A DNA stretch of 64,000 nucleotides from Pseudomonas fluvialis (GCF_014207935.1 NZ_JACHLL010000007.1:1-64000), one strand, 5' to 3'. Positions 17,322 through 26,712 are shown, counted from the stretch's first letter. The notes: a model not told the origin generated them from the sequence alone. Numbers and translations: made by a program.

Positions 17322-18872
17322 ATGAGCAGCAACGATCGCGTCATCATTTTCGATACCACCCTGCGTGACGGTGAGCAGAGCCCGGGCGCGTCCATGACCA
17401 AGGACGAGAAGCTGCGCATCGCCAAGGCGCTGGAGCGCCTGCGTGTGGATGTGATCGAGGCCGGCTTCGCCATTGCCAGCCCCGGTGACTTCGAGGCGGT
17501 CAAACTGATCGCCGACAGCATCAAGGACAGCACCGTGTGCAGCCTGTCGCGCGCAGTGGATGCCGATATCGAGCGTGCCGCCGAAGCGCTGCGCGGGGCC
17601 AACTCCGGGCGCATCCACACCTTTATCGCCACCAGCCCGATCCACATGCAGTACAAGCTGCGCATGCAGCCGGATCAGGTGGTCGAGCAGGCGGTCAAGG
17701 CCGTGAAGAAGGCGCGCAGCCTGTGTGGCGACGTGGAGTTCTCCTGCGAGGATGCCGGCCGTTCGGAGATCGATTTCCTCTGCCGCATCATCGAGGCGGC
17801 CATCGACGCCGGCGCGCGCACCATCAATATCCCGGACACCGTCGGCTACGCCATCCCGCACCAGTACGCCGACACCATCCGCCAGTTGCTCGAACGTATC
17901 CCCAATGCCGACAAGGCGGTGTTTTCCGTGCACTGCCACAACGATCTCGGTCTGGCCGTGGCCAACTCGCTGGCCGCCGTGGTCGCCGGGGCGCGCCAGG
18001 TGGAGTGCACCATCAACGGCTTGGGCGAGCGCGCTGGCAACGCCGCGCTGGAAGAAATCGTCATGGCGATCAAGACCCGCGGCGACCTGCTCAATGTGCA
18101 CACCCGTATCGAGACCGAGCATATTCTTTCCGCGTCGCGCCTGGTCTCCGGCATCACCGGTTTTCCGGTGCAGCCGAACAAGGCCATTGTCGGCGCCAAC
18201 GCCTTTGCCCACGAGTCGGGTATCCATCAGGACGGCGTGCTCAAGCACCGCGAAACCTACGAGATCATGTCGGCGCAGTCGGTGGGCTGGAACACCAACA
18301 AGATGGTGATGGGCAAGCACTCCGGGCGGGCGGCGTTCCGCTCGCGCCTGGAGGAGCTGGGTATTGCCCTGGCCGGTGAGGCCGAGCTGAATGCCGCTTT
18401 CGCCCGTTTCAAGGAACTGGCCGACAAGAAGCACGAGATTTTCGACGAAGACCTGCAGGCGCTGGTCTCCGACACCCAGGGTGAAGAAGTGCCCGAGCAC
18501 TTCAAGCTGGTGACCCTGGAAGTGGCTAGCAAGACTGGCGAAGTGCCGGAAGCCAAGCTGGTCCTCAGCGTCGCGGGGCAAGAGGTCAAGGCCGATGCCA
18601 ACGGCTCCGGCCCGGTGGATGCCACCTTCAAGGCCATCGAGTCGGTGGCGCACTCCGAGGCCAGCCTGCAGCTGTATTCGGTCAATGCCATCACCCAGGG
18701 CACCGACTCCCAGGGCGAGGTGACCGTGCGGCTGGAGAAGGGTGGCCGTATCGTCAACGGCAACGGCGCCGACACCGATATCCTAGTGGCGTCGGCCAAG
18801 GCCTATATCAATGCCCTCAACCTGATGCAGGCCGGCACACCGAAAGCGCACCCGCAGGTGGCTGACGTTTGA
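17322..18872 (+). CDS. leuA: 2-isopropylmalate synthase
   Basis: 516 residues. Catalytic barrel with FDTTLRDGEQSPG at the start, metal-binding HCHNDLG and NGLGERAGN, then HESGIHQDG, followed by a C-terminal LeuA allosteric dimerisation domain (about 390-510) that binds leucine. It condenses 2-ketoisovalerate with acetyl-CoA in the first committed step of leucine synthesis. This is the short bacterial LeuA type. A GAGGAGTT ribosome site precedes ATG. The next gene (holD) begins at the stop codon (TGATG). No leader-peptide attenuator is evident in the preceding 85 bp after the terminator. Confidence 0.93.
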   Translation: MSSNDRVIIFDTTLRDGEQSPGASMTKDEKLRIAKALERLRVDVIEAGFAIASPGDFEAVKLIADSIKDSTVCSLSRAVDADIERAAEALRGANSGRIHTFIATSPIHMQYKLRMQPDQVVEQAVKAVKKARSLCGDVEFSCEDAGRSEIDFLCRIIEAAIDAGARTINIPDTVGYAIPHQYADTIRQLLERIPNADKAVFSVHCHNDLGLAVANSLAAVVAGARQVECTINGLGERAGNAALEEIVMAIKTRGDLLNVHTRIETEHILSASRLVSGITGFPVQPNKAIVGANAFAHESGIHQDGVLKHRETYEIMSAQSVGWNTNKMVMGKHSGRAAFRSRLEELGIALAGEAELNAAFARFKELADKKHEIFDEDLQALVSDTQGEEVPEHFKLVTLEVASKTGEVPEAKLVLSVAGQEVKADANGSGPVDATFKAIESVAHSEASLQLYSVNAITQGTDSQGEVTVRLEKGGRIVNGNGADTDILVASAKAYINALNLMQAGTPKAHPQVADV

Positions 18873-19651
18873 TGGGCGAGTTGCGTCGCCGTGCCTACCT
18901 GACTGCCATGCAGGTGGTCAGCTGGCTGCCGCGCACCGAGCTGCCGTTTGCCGCGCCCTCGCGGGCAGAACTGCTGCAGCCGCTGCCGGTTGAGGAGGTG
19001 GCTGTTGTGGCGCCTGTGCCGGCAACCGCACCGACTGCGCGGGTAACTGAGCCGGCCGCGCCGGCGCCCAGCCTGCCTCGGGTGCAGATCAAGCCGGTGC
19101 GCGCAGAGCCGCCAGTGTCGCCGGTCAGCGATGCTCAGGAACCTGCAGAGCCTGCTCTGGCCAAACTACCGGTGCCGCGTTTTGCTCTGCAGCTGTACCG
19201 CGCCGGTAATTGCCTGCTGCTGGTCGAGTTGCCGACCGGCGAACCTTTCCAGAGCCGCGATCCGGCCTACCTGCTGCTCAAGGATCTGCTGCGCGCCGCT
19301 GGCCTGCCTGATGCGCCGCAGCTGCTCGGTGAACCTGTGCGCTGGCCGTTGCTGGCGCGTGGCAATCTCGATCAGGGACCACAGGCCGCCCGCGAGTTCG
19401 TTCAGGGCTATGTCATGGCCCGTGTGGAGGAGCAGGAGCAAGCACCGGCCAGCATCTGGCTCATCGGTTTGCCGGCGCTGCGCTTTGCCGGCGAAGCCGA
19501 GGCCGACAGCTATGAAAATGAGCTGTCCATCGACGGCATCGGTTCGGCCTGGGCCCTGCCGGGGCTGGAGCTGCTGATGGATGAACCCGAGCGCAAGGCC
19601 CCGCTGTGGCGTGCCATGTGTCGGGTACGCAGCCGTTGGGAGACGTCATGA
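18872..19651 (+). CDS. holD: DNA polymerase III psi subunit (cryptic HolD)
   Basis: 259 residues, often annotated only as hypothetical. Three observations point to HolD. It overlaps rimI by 4 nt, the same gene order as E. coli holD-rimI. Its N-terminus (RRRAYLTAMQVVSWLPRTEL) resembles the E. coli psi segment that binds DnaX, including a matching Trp. Its C-terminus (PERKAPLWRAMC) matches the E. coli ending ARAALWQQIC. Between them lies a Pro/Ala-rich linker (about 30-100) and a body absent from the 137-residue E. coli protein. Pseudomonad psi was known to be unrecognisable by simple similarity and was found biochemically in P. aeruginosa. Psi links chi to the clamp loader. Confidence 0.8.
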   Translation: MGELRRRAYLTAMQVVSWLPRTELPFAAPSRAELLQPLPVEEVAVVAPVPATAPTARVTEPAAPAPSLPRVQIKPVRAEPPVSPVSDAQEPAEPALAKLPVPRFALQLYRAGNCLLLVELPTGEPFQSRDPAYLLLKDLLRAAGLPDAPQLLGEPVRWPLLARGNLDQGPQAAREFVQGYVMARVEEQEQAPASIWLIGLPALRFAGEAEADSYENELSIDGIGSAWALPGLELLMDEPERKAPLWRAMCRVRSRWETS

Positions 19652-20097
19652 GTCAGGTTACTTTCCGCCCCATGGTCGAGGCGGACCTCGATGCCGTGGT
19701 GGCCATCGAGCAGGCGGCCTTCAGTCATCCGTGGACGCGCAAGTTGTTTCAGGAAGGGCTCTCCAGCTACCAGTGCTGGGTGATGTGCGCCGATGGTGTG
19801 CAGATCGGCCATGGCGTGATCCAGATGATCCTCGACGAAGCGCATCTGCTCAATATCACTGTCCGTCCACAGAGTCAGGGACAGGGCTTTGGTCTGCAAT
19901 TGCTTGAACACCTGATGGCCGAGGCCGGCCGTCAGGGTGGTCGCGAGTGTTTCCTCGAAGTGCGTGCCAGCAACCAGTCGGCCTACCGCCTGTACGAGCG
20001 CTTCGGCTTCAACGAGATCGGCCGGCGCCGCGATTACTACCCGGCGGCCAATGGCCGGGAAGATGCCCTGGTGATGGCCTGTACGCTGTTGGACTGA
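19648..20097 (+). CDS. rimI: Ribosomal protein bS18 alanine N-acetyltransferase
   Basis: 149 residues of the GNAT fold. The acetyl-CoA loop is QSQGQGFGLQLL, followed by EVRASNQSAYRLYERFGFNEIGRRRDYYP, the standard RimI signature. It acetylates the N-terminal alanine of ribosomal protein S18. ATG at 19648 overlaps the holD stop, as in other gamma-proteobacteria. The longer frame from 19606 is an extension into holD and is not needed. Confidence 0.92.
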   Translation: MSQVTFRPMVEADLDAVVAIEQAAFSHPWTRKLFQEGLSSYQCWVMCADGVQIGHGVIQMILDEAHLLNITVRPQSQGQGFGLQLLEHLMAEAGRQGGRECFLEVRASNQSAYRLYERFGFNEIGRRRDYYPAANGREDALVMACTLLD

Positions 20098-20206
20098 GCT
20101 GCCTGTCGGGCTGTCCGATTTAGTCGGTGAATTTGACCATTCCGGCCTTTGTTGTGTTTGTGGTACTTCCGTACGATGTGCCTCATAACAACAAACAGGA
20201 GTGGGC

Positions 20207-21550
20207 ATGGAAACGCTTGATGTCGTGGTGGTCGGCGCCGGCATTTCCGGGCTGACGGCAGCCTGGCGCCTGCAGCAGGCCGGGTGCAGTGTGCGGGTGC
20301 TGGAAGCCAATGCACGGGTGGGCGGGCGCACGCTCAATCATCAGTTCGCTGCTGGTGATGTGGTGGAGGTCGGCGGCCAGTGGGTCGGCCCGACCCAGGA
20401 CCGCGTGCTGGCGCTGCTTCGCGAGTTGGCACTGCCGACCTTTCCGCTGTGGAACCGCGGCGACAACCTCACCCTGTTCGGCGGCAAGCTCAAACCCTAT
20501 CGCGGCACCATTCCGCGCTTTGCTCCCCATGTGCTGCTGGACGTGCTGCAGGCGCAATTGCGCTTTGAACGGCTCTCCCGGCAGATTCCCCTGGAAGACC
20601 CGGCGCAGCATCCGCGAGCCGGTGACTGGGACCGCATGACGTTCGCCGAATGGATTCGCCGCACGCTGAAAACCGCCCATGGGCGCAAGGTCTTCGAGCT
20701 GATGGCCGGGGCCGTGTTTGCTGCCAGTCCCCATGAGTTTTCCCTGCTCCATGCGCTGTTCTACGTGAAGAGCGGGACCGACTTCGACACCATTCTCGCG
20801 GTCGAGGGCGGTGCCCAGCAGGACCGCATCGTCGGTGGCTCACAGCTGATCAGCCTGTGTCTGGCCGAGCGTCTGGGCGATGCCCTGCGCTGCGGGCAGG
20901 CGGTTCGCCGTGTGGTGCAGGACGATCAAGGCGTGCAGCTGTTCACCGATACCGACAGCTTCCGTGCGCGCCGGGTGATCTTCGCCATCCCACCGACGAT
21001 GCTGCTGCGCCTGCAGATCGAGCCCCTGCTGCCAGGCTGGCGCGACCAGCTCTTGCAGCGCCAGCCGCAGGGCTGCGTGATCAAGTGCATGGCGCTCTAC
21101 GAGCGGCCGTTCTGGCGCGAGCAGGGGCTTTCCGGACAGGCTACCAGCGAGCACGGCCCGGTGCGCCTGACCTTCGACAACAGCCTGCCGGATTCGCCCC
21201 ACGGCATCCTGATGGGCTTTATCGAAGGCGAGGAAGCCCGCCATTGGGCGGCCTGCACCGAGGCCGAGCGCCGCGCCGTGGTGCTGGACTGCTTTGCCCG
21301 CTACTTCGGCGAGCAGGCGCTGGCGCCGCGCGAGTATGTCGACAAGTGCTGGGCCGATGAGCCCTATGCCCGCGGTTGTTACGCCGCACTCTTTGCGCCG
21401 GGAGTGTGGACTGGCGGTGCGGCGCGTTTGCGCGAGCCGGTCGGGCGTCTGCATTTTGCCGGCACAGAGACCGCCACACGCTGGATGGGCTACTTCGATG
21501 GGGCCATCGAGGCGGCCGAGCGGGCAGTGGCTGAGGTGCTGAGAGCCTGA
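20207..21550 (+). CDS. Flavin-containing amine oxidase
   Basis: 447 residues. N-terminal FAD-binding VVVVGAGISGLTAAWRL (GxGxxG at about 10-15) and VLEANARVGGRT, then the GGQWVGPTQDRV segment, and C-terminal FAGTETATRWMGYFDGAIEAAERA, all typical of the monoamine oxidase family. It probably oxidises an amine to an aldehyde with release of ammonia and hydrogen peroxide; the substrate cannot be read from sequence. A polyamine or aromatic amine would fit the family. ATG at 20207 is preferred over GTG at 20201 because the GTG lies inside the AGGAG ribosome site. It stands alone between rimI and the secernin-type gene. Confidence 0.85.
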   Translation: METLDVVVVGAGISGLTAAWRLQQAGCSVRVLEANARVGGRTLNHQFAAGDVVEVGGQWVGPTQDRVLALLRELALPTFPLWNRGDNLTLFGGKLKPYRGTIPRFAPHVLLDVLQAQLRFERLSRQIPLEDPAQHPRAGDWDRMTFAEWIRRTLKTAHGRKVFELMAGAVFAASPHEFSLLHALFYVKSGTDFDTILAVEGGAQQDRIVGGSQLISLCLAERLGDALRCGQAVRRVVQDDQGVQLFTDTDSFRARRVIFAIPPTMLLRLQIEPLLPGWRDQLLQRQPQGCVIKCMALYERPFWREQGLSGQATSEHGPVRLTFDNSLPDSPHGILMGFIEGEEARHWAACTEAERRAVVLDCFARYFGEQALAPREYVDKCWADEPYARGCYAALFAPGVWTGGAARLREPVGRLHFAGTETATRWMGYFDGAIEAAERAVAEVLRA

Positions 21551-21579
21551 GGGGCTGAGAAGCTGAGGGAGTACCGCGA

Positions 21580-22803
21580 ATGTGCGACACCCTGGTGCTG
21601 CGTCAGGATGGCGTGAGCTGGCTGGCCAAGAACAGTGACCGCGAGCCGGCCGAGCCGCAGTTGTGGCGCTATTACCCGGCGGTTTCCGGTGATACGGCGC
21701 GGACGGTACGGACGACCTATCTGGATATCCCGCAGCGTGCGGCGCGCCATGCCGTGCTGCTCAGTCAGCCCTGCTGGATGTGGGGCGGCGAGATGGGCGT
21801 CAATCAGCATGGGGTGGCCATCGGCAACGAAGCGGTCTTCACCAAGCTCACCCGCCGGCACGGCGAGGCGCTGCTGGGCATGGACCTGCTGCGCCTGGGA
21901 CTTGAACGTGGCGCCAGCGCCCGAGAGGCGCTGGCGGTGATCACTGAACACCTGGAGCGCTTTGGTCAGGCAGGCGCAGCGGGCTACCGCAACAAACAGT
22001 TTCGCTACGACTCCAGTTTTCTCATCGCCGATCCGCAGGAGTGCTGGGTACTGGAGACCGCCGGACAGCTGTGGGCGGCCAAACGTGTGGAGCGCTGGGC
22101 GATTTCCAATGCGCTGACCCTGGGCCACGAGTTCGATCTGTGCAGCGCCGATCTGCCGCAGCAGGCCAGGGCTGCCGGTTGCTGGGATGGCCGGGGCGAT
22201 TTTCACTTCGCCCGCGCCTTCGATACCCGCTTGCTGCCGTGGATCGGTGGTGCCCACCAGCGCCGGGCGTGCAATCAGGCCTGGCTCGGGCGGGCCGACA
22301 GTGTGGGCTGGCGCGATCTGTTTGCGGCGTTGCGTGAGCATGGTGCTGCTGGCGATCACTGGTCACGGCACAACAACCGCCAGGTGTGCATGCACGCCGG
22401 CAGCCTCTGGCGGCCGTCGCAGACCACCGGCAGCCTCGTGGCGCGCCTGGAGGCGTCGCCGCAGCTGGCAGTGACGGCAACTTCGGCGCCCTGTCTTGGC
22501 CTCTTTCAGCCGCTGGATTTCACCTCGGTTGCGGACAGCGCCCTGATCTCGCCGGAAGACGCGCCCGTCGAGTGCAGCCTGTGGTGGCGCTTCGAAACGG
22601 TGTACCGGCGGGCGCTGGCCGATCCTGAGTTTCGCCAGGCATTGCGCCGCTCGCGCGATGAGGTGGAGGCAGCGTTGTGGTCCGGCGCATTTGCCGCGCT
22701 GGATCAGCAGTATGCGCAGGCCTGGCATTCCCGCTGGCATGGCGAGGCTCAGAGCGGGTCGTTATCGCTGCCGCGCTGGTGGCGGCGCAACGCCCGGTTG
22801 TGA
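21580..22803 (+). CDS. Secernin-type Ntn hydrolase (peptidase C69 family)
   Basis: 407 residues starting MCDTLVLRQDG. Cys2 would become the N-terminal nucleophile once Met is removed, which defines the dipeptidase/secernin family. Other conserved pieces are LAKNSDREP, NQHGVAIGNEAVFTK and the SRHNNRQVCMHAG region. Members cleave dipeptides or other amides; the true substrate here is unknown. It lies 29 bp after the amine oxidase on the same strand, so the two may be cotranscribed. No signal peptide is present, so it is cytoplasmic. Confidence 0.82.
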   Translation: MCDTLVLRQDGVSWLAKNSDREPAEPQLWRYYPAVSGDTARTVRTTYLDIPQRAARHAVLLSQPCWMWGGEMGVNQHGVAIGNEAVFTKLTRRHGEALLGMDLLRLGLERGASAREALAVITEHLERFGQAGAAGYRNKQFRYDSSFLIADPQECWVLETAGQLWAAKRVERWAISNALTLGHEFDLCSADLPQQARAAGCWDGRGDFHFARAFDTRLLPWIGGAHQRRACNQAWLGRADSVGWRDLFAALREHGAAGDHWSRHNNRQVCMHAGSLWRPSQTTGSLVARLEASPQLAVTATSAPCLGLFQPLDFTSVADSALISPEDAPVECSLWWRFETVYRRALADPEFRQALRRSRDEVEAALWSGAFAALDQQYAQAWHSRWHGEAQSGSLSLPRWWRRNARL

Positions 22804-22959
22804 CCTGTCGCCCAGGCTGGGCGGTCCAACAGGGCGAGCTGCTGCGGCCCTGCCCGGTCGCAGATCAGGCTCGGCATGCCTTGTGTGCCCCTGTAAACTG
22901 CCGGTCCGGTCTGGTGGTATGGGGCTGGAGCAAGGCCAGGGCAATCTGACGGAGTAAGC

Positions 22960-23604
22960 ATGAGCGATCTGCAGCAACTGTTCGACAACAACGCCCGCTG
23001 GGCGGAAGCGATCAAGGAAGAAGAGCCGGATTTCTTCGAGAAGCTGGCCAAGCAGCAGTTGCCGGAATACCTGTGGATTGGCTGCTCCGATGCACGGGTG
23101 CCGGCCAACGAGATTGTCGGCCTGCTGCCCGGCGATCTGTTCGTGCACCGCAACGTGGCCAACGTGGTGCTGCACACCGACCTCAATTGCCTCTCGGTGA
23201 TCCAGTACGCGGTGGATGTGCTCAAGGTCAAACACATCCTGGTGACCGGCCACTATGGCTGTGGTGGCGTGCGGGCGGCCATGCAGGATACCCAGTTCGG
23301 CCTGATCGATGGCTGGCTGCGCACTATTCGCGACCTCTACTACGAGCAGCGTGAGCACATCGCCCAGTTCGAGACCGAGGAAGAACGTGTTGATCGCCTG
23401 TGCGAGCTCAACGTGATCCATCAGGTGGCCAACGTCAGCCATACCACCATCGTGCAGAACGCCTGGCACCGCGGCCAGGATCTGTCCGTGCATGGCTGTA
23501 TCTACGGCATCAAGGACGGTCGCTGGAAGAACCTCAATGTCACCGTCAGCAGCCTTGAACAGTTGCCGCCGCAGTATCGCCTGCGCCCCCTCGGGCAATC
23601 CTGA
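22960..23604 (+). CDS. can: Beta-class carbonic anhydrase
   Basis: 214 residues. Zinc ligands are visible as C42 and D44 (CSDAR) and H98 and C101 (GHYGCGG), with the family segment HRNVANVV. It interconverts CO2 and bicarbonate in the cytoplasm. The family is usually needed for growth at air CO2 levels. The stop overlaps the start of the DMT transporter gene by one base, so they share a transcript. Confidence 0.93.
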   Translation: MSDLQQLFDNNARWAEAIKEEEPDFFEKLAKQQLPEYLWIGCSDARVPANEIVGLLPGDLFVHRNVANVVLHTDLNCLSVIQYAVDVLKVKHILVTGHYGCGGVRAAMQDTQFGLIDGWLRTIRDLYYEQREHIAQFETEEERVDRLCELNVIHQVANVSHTTIVQNAWHRGQDLSVHGCIYGIKDGRWKNLNVTVSSLEQLPPQYRLRPLGQS

Positions 23605-24509
23605 TGCCGTCCCGTGCCACGCTGGCCTGGCTCGGGCTGGCGCTGGCCAGCCTGATCTGGGCAGGTAATGCGCTGGTGGCGCGGGCCTTCTCCGGCACCA
23701 TTCCGCCACTGAGCCTGGCCTTCTGGCGCTGGGCCGTCGCTCTGGTGATCATTCTGCCGCTGGTCGCGCGGCCGCTGTGGCAGGCACGTCATATCCTGCT
23801 CCGCGCCGGTTGGCGCCTGTGGGTCGCCGCTTTGCTCGCCATCAGCCTGTACAACTGTTTTCTCTATACGGCGGCGCTTACCACGCCGGCGATCAATATC
23901 ACGCTGGTCAGCACCTGCCTGCCGCTGGCGACCTTTATCGGCGCAGGTGTGCTGCTCGGCGAGTGGCCTTCCCGGCGCGCCTGGCTGGGCCTGATCGTCG
24001 CCATGCTGGGGCTGCTCTATCTGATCGCCAAGGGACAGCTCGGGCTGTTGCTGGGCCTGGATTTTGCCCAAGGCGACCTGCTGATGCTGCTGGCCACGCT
24101 CGACTGGGCGCTGTATTCACTGCTGTTGCGTCGCTGGCAGGGCTATTTCCAGCTGCCGCCATTGGTCCTGCTGGGGGCGCTGGTGCTGCTGGGCACCCTG
24201 ATGCTGACGCCGCTGTATGCCTGGGATCTGTACCGGGGGGCGACCTTCGAGCTCAACCTGCCCAATGCCCTGGCCATTCTCTACACCGCAGCCCTGGCCT
24301 CGGTGCTGGCCTATCACCTGTGGAATCTGGGGGTGGTTGAGCTGGGGGCGGCTCGCACGGCCATGAGCAATTACCTGATGCCGGTATTTACCGCGCTATT
24401 GGGCTGGTGGCTGCTGGATGAATCGCTGCAGCTGTATCACTGGATTGGCGGAGGTCTGATTCTGGCTGGCCTGCTGCTGGCAGGGCGGGTGCAGGAGCAA
24501 ACGACATGA
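23604..24509 (+). CDS. EamA/DMT-family transporter
   Basis: 301 residues with ten predicted hydrophobic segments arranged as two EamA repeats. The first repeat opens LGLALASLIWAGNALVARA and the second begins near residue 145. The family exports or imports small metabolites such as amino acids; the substrate is not readable. It overlaps can at its start and the dehydrogenase gene at its end (ATGA), forming a three-gene unit. No metabolic link between the three is obvious. Confidence 0.85.
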   Translation: MPSRATLAWLGLALASLIWAGNALVARAFSGTIPPLSLAFWRWAVALVIILPLVARPLWQARHILLRAGWRLWVAALLAISLYNCFLYTAALTTPAINITLVSTCLPLATFIGAGVLLGEWPSRRAWLGLIVAMLGLLYLIAKGQLGLLLGLDFAQGDLLMLLATLDWALYSLLLRRWQGYFQLPPLVLLGALVLLGTLMLTPLYAWDLYRGATFELNLPNALAILYTAALASVLAYHLWNLGVVELGAARTAMSNYLMPVFTALLGWWLLDESLQLYHWIGGGLILAGLLLAGRVQEQTT

Positions 24510-25504
24510 GTTACTCGTTATGCGTCATGGCGGGTGATGGTATCGGCCGCGAAGTGGTGCCGCCCGCCGTCGCCGTGCTGGAAAAGCTGCTGCCCGGGTT
24601 GCGCGTGGTCGAGGCCGAGGCCGGCTGGGAGTGCTTCCAGAAACGCGGCGTTTCGGTGCCGGAAGCCACTCTCGACCGCATGCGCGAGTGCGGTGCCGGT
24701 CTTTTTGGCGCTGTCTCGTCGCCCAGTCGCAAGGTGGAGGGGTATCGCAGCGCCATCCTCTCTCTGCGCCAGCAGTTGGGGCTCAACGTCAACCTGCGCC
24801 CGGTGCGCAGCTGGCCGCAGGTTTCACCCAAACCTGGCATTGATCTGCTGATCCTGCGCGAGAACAGCGAGGGGTTGTACAGCGGTCGCGAGCACTGGGA
24901 ATCCGATGGTGTGGCAATCGCCGAGCGGGTCATCAGTCGCGCCGCCAGCTCGCGTCTGGCCGAGTGTGCGGTCGTAGTGGCGCAACAACGCCAGGCGCGA
25001 CGAATCACTCTGGTCCACAAGGCCAACGTGCTGCCGCTGACCTGCGGGCTGTTTCGTGACAGCTGCCGGGAGGTGCTGCAGGCAGCTGGCCTTGGCGAGC
25101 GGGTGGATGAGCGTCTGGTCGACGTGGCAGCCCTGCAGCTGGTGCAGCAGCCCGAGGCGTTCGACCTGATCGTTACCAGCAACCTGTTCGGCGACATCCT
25201 CTCCGACCTGGCCTGCCACTGGGGCGGGGGCCTGGGGCTTGCGCCTTCGCTCAACTGGGGCGGTGGTCTGGCATTGGCCGAGCCCGTACACGGCAGTGCA
25301 CCGGACATCGCCGGAAGCGGCCGCGCCAATCCGCTGGCAGCCATGCTCAGTGCGGCACTCCTGGTGCGTCACCACTGGAAATTGCCTGAGCTGGCTGTGC
25401 GCCTGGAGAGTGCTGTCGAGCGTTTTCTGCAGGAGGAGGGCGGTATCGACTATGGCTGCGAGACGACCCGGCAGATCGCCCAGGGTGTGTTGCAGCGTCT
25501 GTAA
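24506..25504 (+). CDS. Isocitrate/isopropylmalate dehydrogenase family enzyme
   Basis: 332 residues. Family motifs: MAGDGIGREVVPPAV at the start, LNVNLRPVR (substrate arginines), RENSEGLYSG, the catalytic Lys region HKANVLPLT, SNLFGDILSDL (metal aspartates) and HGSAPDIAG. It would oxidise and decarboxylate a 2-hydroxy acid with a metal and NAD(P). RENSEGLYSG is closer to homoisocitrate or tartrate dehydrogenase-like members than to canonical LeuB. It overlaps the transporter gene by 4 nt and ends just before a terminator at the edge of the prophage. Confidence 0.82.
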   Translation: MSYSLCVMAGDGIGREVVPPAVAVLEKLLPGLRVVEAEAGWECFQKRGVSVPEATLDRMRECGAGLFGAVSSPSRKVEGYRSAILSLRQQLGLNVNLRPVRSWPQVSPKPGIDLLILRENSEGLYSGREHWESDGVAIAERVISRAASSRLAECAVVVAQQRQARRITLVHKANVLPLTCGLFRDSCREVLQAAGLGERVDERLVDVAALQLVQQPEAFDLIVTSNLFGDILSDLACHWGGGLGLAPSLNWGGGLALAEPVHGSAPDIAGSGRANPLAAMLSAALLVRHHWKLPELAVRLESAVERFLQEEGGIDYGCETTRQIAQGVLQRL

Positions 25505-25518
25505 ATGCGAGGCAAAGA

Positions 25519-25550
25519 AAAAGGGGTTCAGCTTGCGCTGAACCCCTTTT
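25519..25550 (+). terminator. Terminator at the backbone/prophage boundary
   Basis: A 14-bp stem AAAAGGGGTTCAGC / GCTGAACCCCTTTT with a TTGC loop. It is symmetric and A/T-flanked, so it could work in both directions. Confidence 0.88.
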
Positions 25551-25553
25551 CAA

Positions 25554-25601
25554 TATGGTAGCAACGAGTGGACTTGAACCACCGACCCCAGCATTATGAA
25601 T
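25554..25601. repeat. Left attachment site: duplicated tRNA-Met 3' half
   Basis: Identical over 48 bp to 38548-38595, which covers the anticodon loop through the CCA end of tRNA-Met. The match stops exactly where the left copy turns to CCGATTTG. This is the displaced original 3' end of the tRNA gene, not a functional tRNA. Confidence 0.92.
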
Positions 25602-26007
25602 CCGATTTGTTGCCCCCCGCAGGCCCCCAGAGCCCCATGAAAAGGGGGCTTAGCTGTTCTGTCGCCCTCACCAAAGCGTACTGTTTCAGAAAAAAAAGTC
25701 TGTGTAGTCACAGCTGATCTTTACCTGCTCAGTGCCCTATCTGTTTAGCTTCACTCTATGGACGCCTATAATTCTGTTCAGAATTTAGCCTATGCTGTCC
25801 TTGCTCGAATGCTTTACCTAGAGCTTGTCTCTGGTTAGTCTGTCGGATGTTCATGGTTATTGGGTCTGTCTGTGGTAGGGCTTCGCTTGGCACGGTTAGC
25901 TACTGTCAGCGGGTGGCCCGTGTTGACTGGATAATCACCCCGTCGCGAAGGATATAGCGGCTCGTGGATTGGGTTAATGGAAATGAAGCACTAAGCTGAG
26001 AATCAAC
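25602..26007. other. Intergenic region at the prophage left end
   Basis: 406 bp with no convincing gene. It holds a stem AGCCCC / GGGGCT near 25631-25652 and one GTAGTCAC octamer at 25704-25711, the octamer that also occurs twice near the right end. It otherwise presumably carries the promoter for the three-gene cargo module. GC content falls sharply here. Confidence 0.5.
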
Positions 26008-26697
26008 GTGAAACCTACTCTCGATGTCTCTGAAGCGGTACTAGTTCTTGTAGGGAAATTCAGTCCTACGCTTATTACGCCTGGCTGGCTTGCCAATTAT
26101 GGTTTGATATCTCTAGAGCAAGCTAAAGAAGCAGAGGTCTCTATATCGCACCCTGAGGTTTCACAGTTCTCATTTGGGGCTCTAACTCTTTTTGTTGATA
26201 GCAACAGATTGCAGGTTAAAACGAATCAGTCTCCATTTGTTGAGATTGGCGACTTTGCTGCTAAGTTGCTTGCTGAGTTGCTTCACTCCACTCCTGTTTG
26301 GGCTGTTGGTATTAATCTTTCTCAGCATTATCGTGTTGATCTTGAAGCCAGAGACCGCTTTGGTGAAAGGCTATCTCCCCGTGAGCTTTGGGGAGATTGG
26401 GGGAAGAATACCTTTAACCATGATGCTGATAAAAGCTCTGGTCTAGTTTCTGTTACTATGAGGCAAGGGCGCGATTTGCATGATCGCGAATCTGGTCATA
26501 TAGAAGTTAGGATTGAGTCATCTTCTGTTGTGAAGGGTAGTGCTCTAAATATACATGTTAATGACCATTATAGTATTGGTGAGTCGGATAAGATATTTGA
26601 CTCTTTTCGGGCCTCTGAAATTATCAGGGTTGGATTTGATGCCAGTATTCGTAGGTCAGAGCAAATTGCGTCTGGCATAGTTGAGCAAATTCAATAG
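26008..26697 (+). CDS. Unknown protein, first gene of the prophage cargo module
   Basis: 229 residues, not recognised. It has an N-terminal beta-strand-like stretch, a central part with VDSNRLQVKTNQSPF and VWAVGINLSQHYRVD, and a C-terminus ending SEQIASGIVEQIQ. It is soluble, without signal peptide or membrane segment. The general pattern (strand, helix pair, AVGIN-type strand) recalls TIGR04255-like sporadic proteins, but I cannot claim membership. The start is a GTG at 26008 with a weak GAGAA site. GC is far below the backbone and codons are A/T-ending, a sign of recent acquisition. It probably works with the two downstream genes, which follow closely (15 bp, then overlap). Confidence 0.65.
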   Translation: MKPTLDVSEAVLVLVGKFSPTLITPGWLANYGLISLEQAKEAEVSISHPEVSQFSFGALTLFVDSNRLQVKTNQSPFVEIGDFAAKLLAELLHSTPVWAVGINLSQHYRVDLEARDRFGERLSPRELWGDWGKNTFNHDADKSSGLVSVTMRQGRDLHDRESGHIEVRIESSSVVKGSALNIHVNDHYSIGESDKIFDSFRASEIIRVGFDASIRRSEQIASGIVEQIQ

Positions 26698-26712
26698 TTT
26701 TGGAGTTGCGAA

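Noticed and set aside
17274..18653. 459-codon minus-strand frame opposite leuA
   Set aside because: leuA is certain on the plus strand; the antisense frame is His/Asp-rich and shadows it.
25554..25601. Second tRNA-Met gene
   Set aside because: Only the 3' half is present and it lacks acceptor and D arms; it is the duplicated attachment sequence.
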